This document shows positions 38,650 to 47,345 of a stretch of 64,000 bases of DNA, one piece after another. The DNA is from Marinobacter salarius (GTDB lineage: Bacteria > Pseudomonadota > Gammaproteobacteria > Pseudomonadales > Oleiphilaceae). Below the pieces are notes generated by a model that was not told where the DNA came from, searched no databases, and saw only the letters and a program-made list of their open reading frames with translations. How positions within the stretch are numbered: the first letter of the stretch is position 1; each line of letters starts with the position of its first letter. The stretch covers positions 1,798,001 through 1,862,000 of the forward strand of contig CP007152.1 of the NCBI GenBank assembly GCA_000831005.1. Reading direction: 5' to 3'. A program made the position numbers and the translations under genes.

Positions 38650-39998
38650 CAGACGCATCGGTAATTTTTGTGGACGATGACCCGCACATCCGCCAGGCCA
38701 TCGCGCAAACCCTTACCCTGGAAGACCTTTCCATTGCGTGTTTCGAGGATGCGCGGTCTGGTCTTGAGAGCATCTCACAGGACTATGAGGGCGTCGTGCT
38801 ATGTGACTACAACATGCCGGGAATGGATGGCCTGGAAATGCTCGACAGGATTCGCGCCATGGATGAAACCATCCCGGTGATCATCCTGACCGGGCAGGGC
38901 GATATCAGCACGGCCGTCACCGCGATGCAGCAGGGCGCCTATGATTTCATCGAAAAACCCTTTGATCACGACGAGCTCCTGGAGCTGCTTCGCCATGCAT
39001 TGGAAAAGCGCCACCTCGCGCTGGAAAACCGGCGGCTGAAGGCTCAGCTGAAGCATCTGGCCCGGCCAGGCCCCCGAATCCTGGGGGATTCAGCCGGTAT
39101 GCAGAAAGTGATGGCGACCATCGACCCGGTACTGGATATTTCCGCCAATATCCTGTTGCACGGTGAGACCGGTTCGGGGAAGGATGCCTTGGCCCGCTAT
39201 ATCCACGAGAACAGCCCCCGAAGCGCTCACAACTTCGTTGCTATCAACTGTGGTGCTGTGCCCGAGAATCTGATCGAGAGCGAGCTTTTCGGTCACGAAG
39301 CCGGTGCCTTTACCGGTGCGGAAAAGCGCCGCATCGGAAAAATCGAGTATGCGCACAAGGGCACTCTGTTCCTGGATGAGCTGGAAAGCATGCCCATGGC
39401 CCTGCAGGTAAAGCTGCTGAGGGTGCTCGAAGAACAGCGTGTGGAGCGCCTGGGCAGCAATCAGGTGCAGAATGTGGATGTTCGCATTATCGCCGCCACC
39501 AAGGCTGACTTGAAGCAGCTCAGCGACGAAGGCGAGTTCCGTGCTGACCTGTACTACCGGCTGAACGTGGTGAAGCTGGATATTCCGCCACTGCGCGAAC
39601 GCAAGGACGACATCCCCGTCCTGTTTCACCATTTTGTGCTGATTGCGGCAGCCCGTTACGACCGGGAAAGCATCCCGCTGGATGGCAGCCAGGCCGCGCG
39701 TCTGATGCAGCATAGCTGGCCGGGGAATGTGCGGGAGTTAAGGAACCTGGCCGAGCGCTACGTTCTGCTGGGGCCAGCGGCGTTGGACGAAAACGATTCC
39801 TCCGTCACCGACAATGTGTCCGGGCGCCAGACTCTGTCCGAGATGATGGACGACTTTGAACGTTCAGCCGTCGTCAGTGCGCTCAATGCCTGCCATGGCA
39901 GCATTAAGGACACCATGGTCCAGCTAGGCATTGCCCGCAAGACGCTGTACGACAAAATGAAGAAGTACGGGCTGGACAAGTCGCAGTTCCGGGATTGA
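38646..39998 (+). CDS. dctD: DctD-like sigma-54-dependent response regulator
   Basis: A 450-residue NtrC-family activator. The receiver domain has phosphoacceptor D54 (VVLCDYNMPGMDGLEML). The AAA+ domain has Walker A LLHGETGSGKDALAR, the sigma-54 contact motif GAFTGA at residues 220-225, Walker B GTLFLDELESMP, and the arginine-finger region EFRADLYYRLNV. The C-terminal Fis-type helix-turn-helix is HGSIKDTMVQLGIARKTLYD. Walker A has GKDA in place of the usual GKEL/GKEV. It is co-translated with the kinase gene. Its likely target is the sigma-54 promoter with tandem palindromes upstream of the TAXI operon. It ends 16 bases from the convergent CitB-like gene. Confidence 0.92.
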   Translation: MTDASVIFVDDDPHIRQAIAQTLTLEDLSIACFEDARSGLESISQDYEGVVLCDYNMPGMDGLEMLDRIRAMDETIPVIILTGQGDISTAVTAMQQGAYDFIEKPFDHDELLELLRHALEKRHLALENRRLKAQLKHLARPGPRILGDSAGMQKVMATIDPVLDISANILLHGETGSGKDALARYIHENSPRSAHNFVAINCGAVPENLIESELFGHEAGAFTGAEKRRIGKIEYAHKGTLFLDELESMPMALQVKLLRVLEEQRVERLGSNQVQNVDVRIIAATKADLKQLSDEGEFRADLYYRLNVVKLDIPPLRERKDDIPVLFHHFVLIAAARYDRESIPLDGSQAARLMQHSWPGNVRELRNLAERYVLLGPAALDENDSSVTDNVSGRQTLSEMMDDFERSAVVSALNACHGSIKDTMVQLGIARKTLYDKMKKYGLDKSQFRD

Positions 39999-40014
39999 CC
40001 CTAAAGGCAGGGGG

Positions 40015-40695
40015 TCAGACGCGATACCGCCGTTCCGGTCGACCGACGCTGCCGTAGGTAACTTCCGCGGTTAACTCCCCCCGGCCAACGAGGAATTCCA
40101 GGTAGCGTCGCGCCGTCGTTCGTGACGCGCCCATGGCCTGGCCGACTTCCTCGGCACTCCACTGGCCGGATGAAACCACCTCGCGAATTTTATCCAATGT
40201 GATGCTATCGATGCCCTTGGGCAGCCTGTCTGTAGGCGCGGGCTGACTGGCTTCGCTTGACCCTCTGGGCAGCAGGGCATCGACTTCTTTCTGGGCGATT
40301 TGCACCAGGCCAGACAGTTGCCGCAAGTGGTCGCGGTAACGGTTGACGGCTTCCTCAAGGCGTTCGAAAACCAGGGGCTTGAGAATGTAGTCGAAGACGC
40401 CGCCGCGCAGGGCGCTCTTGAGCGGTTCCACTTCCTTGGCGGCGGTGATAAGAATAACGTCACTGCTGCTATCACGCGCCCGGAGTTCCCGCAGCAGATC
40501 CAGACCATTGCCGTCGGGAAAATAGATATCCAGCAGGATCAGGTGTGGGGCCATAACGTCGATAAGGTCGCGGGCATCCCCCAGACTGTGGGCAATGCCG
40601 CAAAGCTCCACATTCTCGAGTCGCTCAACAAACCGGCGCTGGATTTCGGCGATCTGCCGGTCGTCCTCAACAATCAGGATCCGAAGGGTATTCAA
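40015..40695 (-). CDS. CitB/DcuR-family response regulator
   Basis: A 226-residue two-component regulator. The receiver domain has phosphoacceptor D56 (LILLDIYFPDGNGLDLL) and the switch lysine in DYILKPLVFERL. A linker is followed by a C-terminal winged-helix-like DNA-binding domain (SAEEVGQAMGASRTTARRYL, then GSVGRPERRYRV). This is the architecture of CitB, DpiA and DcuR regulators of citrate and C4-dicarboxylate genes. It starts with TTG at 40695, overlapping the kinase stop. The porin and tctCBA genes upstream of the pair, around 43-47 kb, are the likely targets. Confidence 0.87.
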   Translation of the reverse strand: MNTLRILIVEDDRQIAEIQRRFVERLENVELCGIAHSLGDARDLIDVMAPHLILLDIYFPDGNGLDLLRELRARDSSSDVILITAAKEVEPLKSALRGGVFDYILKPLVFERLEEAVNRYRDHLRQLSGLVQIAQKEVDALLPRGSSEASQPAPTDRLPKGIDSITLDKIREVVSSGQWSAEEVGQAMGASRTTARRYLEFLVGRGELTAEVTYGSVGRPERRYRV

Positions 40696-42314
40696 TGACT
40701 GTCACTCCCCTGACTGGTTTTCGGAAGGTAAAGGGTAAATCGCGAGCCCACACCCGGTAGGTTCTCCACCGTGATGGAGCCGCCCCAGCGATTCAGGAAC
40801 TGACGCACCAGGTGCAGGCCATAACCGTGTTCTTCAGCGCCCGCCTTGGTGGTTACGCCTTTCTCGAAGATCTTCTGTTGAGATTCTTCCGGGATACCGG
40901 GCCCCTGGTCTTCAACCTCAAAGATCAGTTCATGCCCCAAGTCTGTCATGGATAGCTGAACCCGTCCTCCTTCGCCCGTTTGATGAAGGGTCGCCTCGAG
41001 GGCGTTGTCGATGAGGTTGCCGAGGACACTCACCAACTGATCCCGCGGCATGTCGGCGGGTATGTCCACCATGCGGCTTTCGGCATCGATCTGTAAGCCC
41101 AGCCCCATCTCCCGGGCGCGATTGTACTTGCCCATAAGGCAACCGGCGATAACCGGATCGGGGACGGCTTCCAGAAGCAGGTGAATCAGTGCCTGATGGT
41201 CGCTGACTTCGCTGCCGATCAGATTCAACGCGTCGTCATAGGCTTCAATCTGGATCAGGCCCGCGATGGTGTGGAGCTTATTCGAGTATTCGTGAGTCTG
41301 GCTTCGCAAGGTATCGGCGTATTGTTGTATGCGAGTCAGTTGCCGGCTGACCTGATCCACCTCGTCCTTCAGCCTGAAACTGGCCACAACACCGGTAATC
41401 TCTGCGCCCTGGCGAACAGGTAACCGGTTGACGATCATCTGTCGGTTTCTCAGCCAGACCTCGCGGTCGAAGTCCGGCGTGCCGGATTCTAGTACCGACA
41501 GCAGGTCGCTTTCGGGCAGAACATCGAGAATGGGACGGCCTGACAGCGGCGTGTCGGGGTCGATACCCAGGGTTTCCAGGGCGGTGCGGTTGAAGGTCGT
41601 GATCACACCGTCGCGGTTGATGGCGATGATGCCCTCCCGAACGGACTGCAAGGTGGCGTCCCGCTCCTGGAACAGGCGTGCGATTTCTTCAGGTTCCAGG
41701 CCGAAAATGGCGCGCTTGAAGCGCCCGGCGATCACCATCGCGATAAGTATGCTGACCAGCAGGGTAAGGCCAACCACGGTATACAGTACGAAGCTGTAGC
41801 GTTTGATGGTGGCATCCACCTGGTCAACTCCGTATCCCACGGAGACAATGCCGATGATCTCGCCAGTTTCTGGCTCGATCACCGGGGCCTTGCCACGCAT
41901 GGATTCGCCGAGGCTGCCCGTGGCCCTTGCCACATAGGCCTTGCCATCAACCAGGGCACGCCGGCCCAGGTCACCGTCATCGTCGGCCATGGAGTGGCCA
42001 ATGCGATCAGGGGAGGGGTGTGCCAGGCGCATGCCCTGGTGGTCACCAATGACGATGAACAAAGCTTCGTTGGTGCGGGTCAGTCGATTTGCCAGCCGGT
42101 TCAGCCCTTCAATATCACGCTCGCGCACACCCTCGATCACCGAGGGGGCTGCCGCGACGGTCTTCGACACCATGAGAGCCCGTTGTCCGATTTCATCAAA
42201 CAGGGAGTCGCTGAGGTAATAGCCGGCGAACACGCCTATGAGGATCGTCTGCGCTGCGCTGACGAATCCGAGCGTGAGGATCATTCGGGTTTTCAGTTTG
42301 GTTTTTCGGAACAC
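40692..42314 (-). CDS. CitA/DcuS-family sensor histidine kinase
   Basis: A 540-residue membrane kinase. Span 1 (MILTLGFVSAAQTILIGVFA) and span 2 (FVLYTVVGLTLLVSILIAMV) enclose a periplasmic sCache/PAS-like domain containing GMRLAHPSPDRIGHSM and PVIEPETGEIIGIVSVGYG, as in the citrate, malate and fumarate sensors CitA and DcuS. A cytoplasmic PAS domain (VREGIIAINRDGVITTFNRT) is followed by the Spo0B-like acceptor helix with H341 (THEYSNKLHTIAGLIQIEAY). The ATPase domain contains LGNLIDNALEA and EDQGPGIPEE. The start is GTG at 42314; an ATG ten codons later is possible. Likely ligand: a di- or tricarboxylate taken up by tctCBA. Confidence 0.88.
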   Translation of the reverse strand: MFRKTKLKTRMILTLGFVSAAQTILIGVFAGYYLSDSLFDEIGQRALMVSKTVAAAPSVIEGVRERDIEGLNRLANRLTRTNEALFIVIGDHQGMRLAHPSPDRIGHSMADDDGDLGRRALVDGKAYVARATGSLGESMRGKAPVIEPETGEIIGIVSVGYGVDQVDATIKRYSFVLYTVVGLTLLVSILIAMVIAGRFKRAIFGLEPEEIARLFQERDATLQSVREGIIAINRDGVITTFNRTALETLGIDPDTPLSGRPILDVLPESDLLSVLESGTPDFDREVWLRNRQMIVNRLPVRQGAEITGVVASFRLKDEVDQVSRQLTRIQQYADTLRSQTHEYSNKLHTIAGLIQIEAYDDALNLIGSEVSDHQALIHLLLEAVPDPVIAGCLMGKYNRAREMGLGLQIDAESRMVDIPADMPRDQLVSVLGNLIDNALEATLHQTGEGGRVQLSMTDLGHELIFEVEDQGPGIPEESQQKIFEKGVTTKAGAEEHGYGLHLVRQFLNRWGGSITVENLPGVGSRFTLYLPKTSQGSDSH

Positions 42315-42697
42315 AATATCACTAAAGCGCGGTTTGTTATCATTATAGAATACGACAAGGCTAAAACACTCATCGTGCGATTACCCGTAAATTTAATGAC
42401 CATAACGTCCTGTTACGATGATTTGCTCGAATTGGCGGGTTCAAGCGGGGTAGTGGTAAACATGCTGGTTCACAAGAGAGCCGCCTGTTCGGCCAGTCAA
42501 TAGCTTCACTGAAAATCGGCGCAGATTCCCCGGATTTGTGGCTGCATACATTGACTATGGGCCTCAAAGTCCGGGGAATTCCACTCAACTTCTATATTGC
42601 CGGAAACAACCACTTGAGTCCGACAGGCTGCTGTGAACCTCATGCAACTAAGGGTGCCCGTTTTGTCGCAGGCCGATGGTAGCTACTGATGGCTTCC
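42315..42697. other. Intergenic region between porin and CitA-like gene, with stem-loop
   Basis: I find no convincing gene in these 383 bases, which are less GC-rich than the flanking genes. A stem of 10 perfect pairs, ATTCCCCGGA (42525-42534) with TCCGGGGAAT (42570-42579), extends by a G-U and A-T pairs. It may end the porin transcript coming from the right. The remainder should hold the promoter of the CitA/CitB-like operon, but no strong -35/-10 pair stands out. Confidence 0.4.
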
Positions 42698-43959
42698 TTA
42701 AAACAAGTATTGGATACGTCCTGTAAAACCCAGACCGTTGTCTTCATTGCCTACCAAGGACGCTGCACCCGGGCCACTCACCTCTGAATAAATGGCATTT
42801 GCCATAAATTTCACCTTTGACGAGTAATAGTAGTTGGTGCCCAGGGTATAGCTTGTTGTTTCTGTCCCCTGCGTATCAGATGTCGCATCCATATTACTTA
42901 AACGAGCAACCAGTTCCCATGCATCTCTAACGCCCTTGGGTTGTTTGAACACTGCAGAGCCTTTAGAGTACTGCCGCTGAAGTCCTGCCGGGAAATAACT
43001 GGCGGTAACGGTGTAGCATCGTAAACTTCACCATCCAGCGGTGAGGCTGGGTCTACGGCGTTTAATTCACGGGCTGCATACTCTGCCTCTACGGTCAGCC
43101 CTCTTAGCTGATATGCAGCCTCTAAGCCGGCCTGTTGCAGGCTGTTCAGCGCTACCGGGCTTCCCCCTGCGACATAGTCCACCAAACGGGTATTGGTGTT
43201 GCGTACTTCTCCACGTGCGAAGCGTGCTCCTAAATCCCGGCCTCCCATATCACGGTTTGAATACCAGCCACCGAGGTGCAGAACGCCGTCTTGCAAATCT
43301 TTTTGCCAAGTGAGGCGGCCTGTTAATGCGAGCGCCAAAACGCCATTGTCAACGCCATTGGCATCAACATTCTGGCCAACGGCACCGAAAGCTTCGTTTC
43401 TGTAAACTCCAACTGCATAACGAATGCCTGAGTCTTCGAAGTATTGGTTGGCTGATGCGCCCCATGAGAAATATGGCGCCATGGTATTTGCCAACGAGCT
43501 ACGTGATATAGTGGCAATATGTTTGCTGCTGGTTCGTCCGTTTAGTGAAATTTCTTCCCAAAGCTTACCAGCCTGTACTTTCAGGCCATTGCCAAAACCT
43601 TTGTAACGTACTCGCGCCAGAACAATCTCGCCACCACCATCCGCGAAGTCGAGTAATAATTTGTGGTCCCAGTCACCATGCACACTCTCTACATAAGTAC
43701 GAATGCGGCGAGGGAAAAAATCACTGCCTGGATCGCCAGCCCTGCCGGCATTGTAAGCGCCTTGAAAGTAGTTGAAATCTGCCTGGATTCGCCCGCCAAA
43801 CTCGAGATCAAAAATTTTTGATTTTTTCAGGTCGTCGAGTTCTTGTTTAAGGTCATACATTTGTTTTTCTAGTTTTTGCTCATCAGGAGCGGCAAGTACA
43901 GTAGTGCTGGTTAATGCTGCGAAAAGAATGAATGCAGCTCCGGTTATGGTTTTTTTCAT
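42698..43959 (-). CDS. OprO/OprP-family outer-membrane porin (frame break and possible deletion near 42970)
   Basis: A beta-barrel porin of about 420 residues. After the signal peptide (ending VLAA) comes a short coiled coil (EKQMYDLKQELDDLKK) as in OprO/OprP and related trimeric porins. Barrel strands follow: FGGRIQADFNYFQGAYNAGR, FFPRRIRTYVESVHGDWDHK and KVQAGKLWEEISLNGRTSSK. Near 42970 the frame is lost; beyond it the text is YSKGSAVFKQP and the C-terminal strands ending GFTGRIQYLF, a proper terminal-Phe barrel end. The stretch normally found between DFSG and YSKG in relatives looks about 15 residues too short, so more than one base may be missing. Divergent from tctC, it likely supplies outer-membrane passage for the same substrate. 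Confidence 0.85.
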
Positions 43960-44329
43960 AGTCGTAAAGCCTCTTTTGTAATTATTCGGAGTATCAGTTG
44001 CTGTCGCGACAACGCTGTCAGACTAACCCATGACGTCATATTCAATTAATCTTTAAAAGATAAGGTTCTTTTTTTCTATTTAGGGCTTTTTGGTCATAAA
44101 AACCACGATCAGGGAAGTATTCCCAGGCAGAAATCGTTTTATGTGAACAATATGATCAGAACGTGTTTTAAGGTGTAAAAAAGCTTTACGCCCACAAACT
44201 TCGGGAAAGCTATTTATTTACTTACACTGCCAATCGAGTCCTCCGTTATCGCTATTAGTGGCAACGTAAAATGCCATCTCGGAACGCGATCGTCGTCGAG
44301 GGACACAACAACAAATCAGAGGTTATAAG
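43960..44329. promoter_or_regulatory. AT-rich divergent control region between porin and tctC
   Basis: These 370 bases are clearly more AT-rich than the genes beside them and hold both promoters. Small inverted repeats that could be operators are ATCTTT-A-AAAGAT (44049-44061) and GGGAA-GTA-TTCCC (44112-44124). The CitB-like regulator encoded nearby is the best candidate to bind here. I could not fix a start site for either gene. Ribosome binding sites AAGAGG (porin) and AGAGG (tctC) lie at the two ends. Confidence 0.5.
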
Positions 44330-45307
44330 ATGCTTGCTAAACGATGTTTTTTATTGGTGGCTATAGCCACACTCAGTTTTTCGGCCCTCGCATGGCAACC
44401 CTCCGGAAAAGTGGAATGCATCGCCCCGTCAGACCCGGGTGGCGGCTGGGACTTTACCTGTCGCAGCGCCGGTAATGTGATGAGGGACCTTGGCCTGGTT
44501 GATGGCACCGTACAGACCATCAATATGGCCGGTGCCGGCGGCGGCGTTGCCTATGCTCACACGGTCAGCAAACGAGCGGAAGATGACAAGCTGATCGTCG
44601 CCGCATCAACGGCAACCACTACCCGTCTCGCCCAGAAACAGTTCCCCGGGCTGGATGCCGATATGGTGACCTGGATTGGCGCACTGGGCGCGGATTACGG
44701 CGTCATTGCCGTAGGCAAGGACTCACAGTACGAGAACCTGAATCAACTGCTCGATGCCATCAAGCAGAACCCGAAATCCGTCAAGTTCGCGGGCGGCAGT
44801 GCCCGGGGTGGCTGGGATCATCTGAAGGTGCTGATCACCGCGAAGGCCGCCGGCGCCGATCGACTGCCCGCCATTCCGTACCTTTCCTACAATAACGGTG
44901 GTGAGGCCATGACCCAGGTGGTCGGTGGCCAGGTCGACGCCTTCACCGGTGATATCTCCGAAGTCACCGGTTTCCTGTCGTCGGGCGACCTTCGTGTTCT
45001 GGCCGTGCTGGCCGACGAGCGCCTGCCGGGTGAATTTTCCGATATTCCGACCGCAAAAGAGCAGGGCGTTGACGCCGTTGGCCCGAACTGGCGCGGTTTT
45101 TACATGCCCAAGGGTGCTTCCAGTGAGTCCAAGGCGTTTTGGGTCGAGACCGTCGATACCCTGTATGCCAGTGAGGAGTGGAAAAAGGTGATGAAGGCCA
45201 ATGGTCTCATTCCGTTCCATCCGCCTGCAGATGAGTTCGACAGCTTTGTCGAGCAACAGGTACAGGACATCGAGAACCTGTCCCGCGAAATAGGACTGCT
45301 GAAATGA
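44330..45307 (+). CDS. tctC: Tripartite tricarboxylate transporter substrate-binding protein TctC
   Basis: A periplasmic receptor of the TctC/Bug family, 325 residues. The signal peptide ends at SALA and the mature chain opens with ECIAPSDPGGGWDFTCRSAG, the Bug-family carboxylate-binding loop. Later signatures are NMAGAGGGVAYAHTVSK, VKFAGGSARGGWDHLK and PYLSYNNGGEAMTQVVGGQV. AGAGG lies nine bases before the ATG. Its stop overlaps the tctB start (ATGA at 45304-45307). It feeds substrate, presumably citrate or a similar carboxylate, to TctA/TctB. Confidence 0.93.
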   Translation: MLAKRCFLLVAIATLSFSALAWQPSGKVECIAPSDPGGGWDFTCRSAGNVMRDLGLVDGTVQTINMAGAGGGVAYAHTVSKRAEDDKLIVAASTATTTRLAQKQFPGLDADMVTWIGALGADYGVIAVGKDSQYENLNQLLDAIKQNPKSVKFAGGSARGGWDHLKVLITAKAAGADRLPAIPYLSYNNGGEAMTQVVGGQVDAFTGDISEVTGFLSSGDLRVLAVLADERLPGEFSDIPTAKEQGVDAVGPNWRGFYMPKGASSESKAFWVETVDTLYASEEWKKVMKANGLIPFHPPADEFDSFVEQQVQDIENLSREIGLLK

Positions 45308-45750
45308 CAGGCCTGGGTGATCGGCTTCTTGGCCTGGGCCTGATGGTTCTGGCGGTGGCTTACGGCTGGGTTGCACAGCAGTGGCCCGAGCCGTTTGGTG
45401 GCGCCGAAACCGTTGGGCCGGAAACTTTTCCTACCATCCTTGCGGTGGTTCTGGTTGCCGGCAGCATCTATTTGATGGTCAAGCCGGACCCCGACGCCCA
45501 GTGGCCGCTGGGCCGGTCCGCAGTTGAACTGGTGGTGTCGCTGGTTGTGCTGGTGGTCTACGCGATGCTGCTTGAACCCCTGGGGTTTGTCATCTCGACA
45601 ACCCTGGCGGTTGGCACCCTTAGCTGGCGCATGGGCGCGCCCGCCAGGAATGCCTTTTTAACGGGCCTGATCAGCGCCGTGGTGGTGTTCGTCCTGTTCA
45701 ACTATGGCCTGGCGTTGAGCTTGCCTGCTGGCATCCTGGAGGTGAACTGA
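45304..45750 (+). CDS. tctB: Tripartite tricarboxylate transporter small membrane subunit TctB
   Basis: A small inner-membrane subunit of 148 residues with four predicted spans: LGLGLMVLAVAYGWVAQQWP, TFPTILAVVLVAGSIYLMV, ELVVSLVVLVVYAMLLEPLG, and ISAVVVFVLFNYGLALSLPA. The phrase GAETVGPETFPTILA between the first two spans is typical of TctB. It overlaps tctC by four bases and shares TGATG with tctA, so all three are translationally coupled. The frame is intact. Confidence 0.92.
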   Translation: MTGLGDRLLGLGLMVLAVAYGWVAQQWPEPFGGAETVGPETFPTILAVVLVAGSIYLMVKPDPDAQWPLGRSAVELVVSLVVLVVYAMLLEPLGFVISTTLAVGTLSWRMGAPARNAFLTGLISAVVVFVLFNYGLALSLPAGILEVN

Positions 45751-47275
45751 TGGAAACGCTCGGTTTTCTGATGGAGGGGTTTGCGGTTGCCCTGACACCG
45801 TACAACCTGATGTTTGCGCTCTTCGGCGCTTTCGTGGGCACCCTGATTGGTTGTTTGCCTGGCCTGGGGCCGGCAAACGGTGTGGCGATCCTCATCCGTT
45901 GGCGTTTACCCTTGGCTTGCCGCCGGAAACTGCCATGATCCTGCTGACATCGGTTTACGCCGGCGCGATGTATGGCGGCCGTATTTCCTCCATCCTGCTC
46001 AACATTCCCGGTGACGAACCGGCGATGATGACCTGCCTGGATGGCTACCCCATGGCCCAAAAGGGGCGGGCGGCCGATGCGCTGGCGATCTCTGCTATTG
46101 CGTCCTTTGCCGGTGGGCTGATCGGCACTATAGGGTTGATCATGCTTGCCCCGGTGCTGGCGAGGTTTGCCTTGAGTTTCGGCCCGGCGGAGTATTTCGC
46201 GCTGTTCCTGCTGGCCTTCGCCACCCTGGGTGGTATTACCGGCAAGAACCCGATGAAGACGGTGATTGCCGCGACCCTGGGGATCATGATCTCCACCGTG
46301 GGCATCGATATCTCCACCGGCACCCGGCGCTACACCTTCGGTGTGCTGGAACTGTACGAGGGTATTGATTTCATCCTGGCGATTGTTGGCCTTTTCGCCA
46401 TTTCGGAGTTGTTGTTCTTCGTCGAGTCGCGCATGGGCGGTGGGCGTAAGAAAATGAACGTGGGCAAGCTGACCCTTACCTTCAAGGAGTTGGTCTCCAC
46501 GGTTCCCACCCAGCTTCGTGGCGGCGTGCTTGGATTCATTTCCGGCGTGCTGCCGGGTGCCGGTGCGTCCCTGGGCAGTTTTATCAGCTACACCCTCGAA
46601 AAGAGCGTGATAGGCAAGAAGGGCACGTTCGGCGAGGGCGATATCCGGGGTGTGGTGGCGCCTGAGGCGGGCAACAACGGTGCCTCATCAGGCGCGCTCG
46701 TACCCATGTTGACCCTGGGCGTGCCAGGTAGCGGTACCACCGCGGTGCTGTTGGCGATGCTGATTTCATTGAACATCACTCCGGGCCCGCTGATGTTTAC
46801 CCAGAACGCCGATATTGTCTGGGGCGTCATTGCCGCCCTGCTGATTGGCAATGTTCTGCTGCTGGTGCTTAACATCCCGTTGGTTGGCTTCTTTGTGCGC
46901 CTGCTGTCGGTGCCGCCCATGTACTTGCTGCCGATTGTGACCATGGTTGCCTTCGTGGGCATCTATTCCATCAGCAACAGCGCCTTCGACCTGTATTTCA
47001 TGGTGGCGTTTGGCGTGGCGGGTTATTTCCTGCGCAAACTGGAAATTCCGGTGGTGCCGATTATTCTCGGGCTATTGCTCGGACCGGAGATGGAGAAGAA
47101 CCTGGGGCATGCGCTGGTGTTGTCAGACGGTGACTGGAGCATTCTGTGGGAAAGCACCCTGGCCAAGAGCTTCTGGCTGGTTGCCGCTCTGAGCCTGGTG
47201 TTGCCTTATGTGGTGGGTCCGGTGCTGCGTCGCCGCATGAACGCAGCGATGAAGGAAAGCCCGGCCAGCGATTGA
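45750..47275 (+). CDS. tctA: Tripartite tricarboxylate transporter large permease TctA (frame break near 45898)
   Basis: The main channel subunit, about 508 residues with roughly 11-12 spans. It begins METLGFLMEGFAVALTPYNL and has the first TctA signature LIGCLPGLGPANGVAIL. One C is missing near 45898; the frame then continues PLAFTLGLPPETAMILLTSV and GGRISSILLNIPGDEPAMMT. The second, repeated signature SGVLPGAGASLGSFISYTLE and PEAGNNGASSGALVPMLTLG follow, as expected from the internal duplication in this family. The length and motifs are normal once bridged. A strong terminator follows 30 bases after the stop. Confidence 0.93.
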
Positions 47276-47304
47276 TTCGGTTCCTGGTCGCTAACCTCCG
47301 CTTT

Positions 47305-47334
47305 GCCGCACCGGATGACCGGTGCGGCTTTTTT
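47305..47334 (+). terminator. Rho-independent terminator of tctCBA
   Basis: GCCGCACCGG (47305-47314) and CCGGTGCGGC (47319-47328) form a ten-base perfect stem with loop ATGA, followed at once by six Ts. Confidence 0.95.
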
Positions 47335-47345
47335 GTGCGCGCTGG

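Noticed and set aside
42370..42588. 72-residue open frame in the porin-kinase gap
   Set aside because: No ribosome binding site, no recognisable features, and it spans the stem-loop; more likely non-coding.
44140..44165. CRP-binding site upstream of tctC
   Set aside because: TGTGA is present but the matching right half TCACA is not; only a weak half-site.
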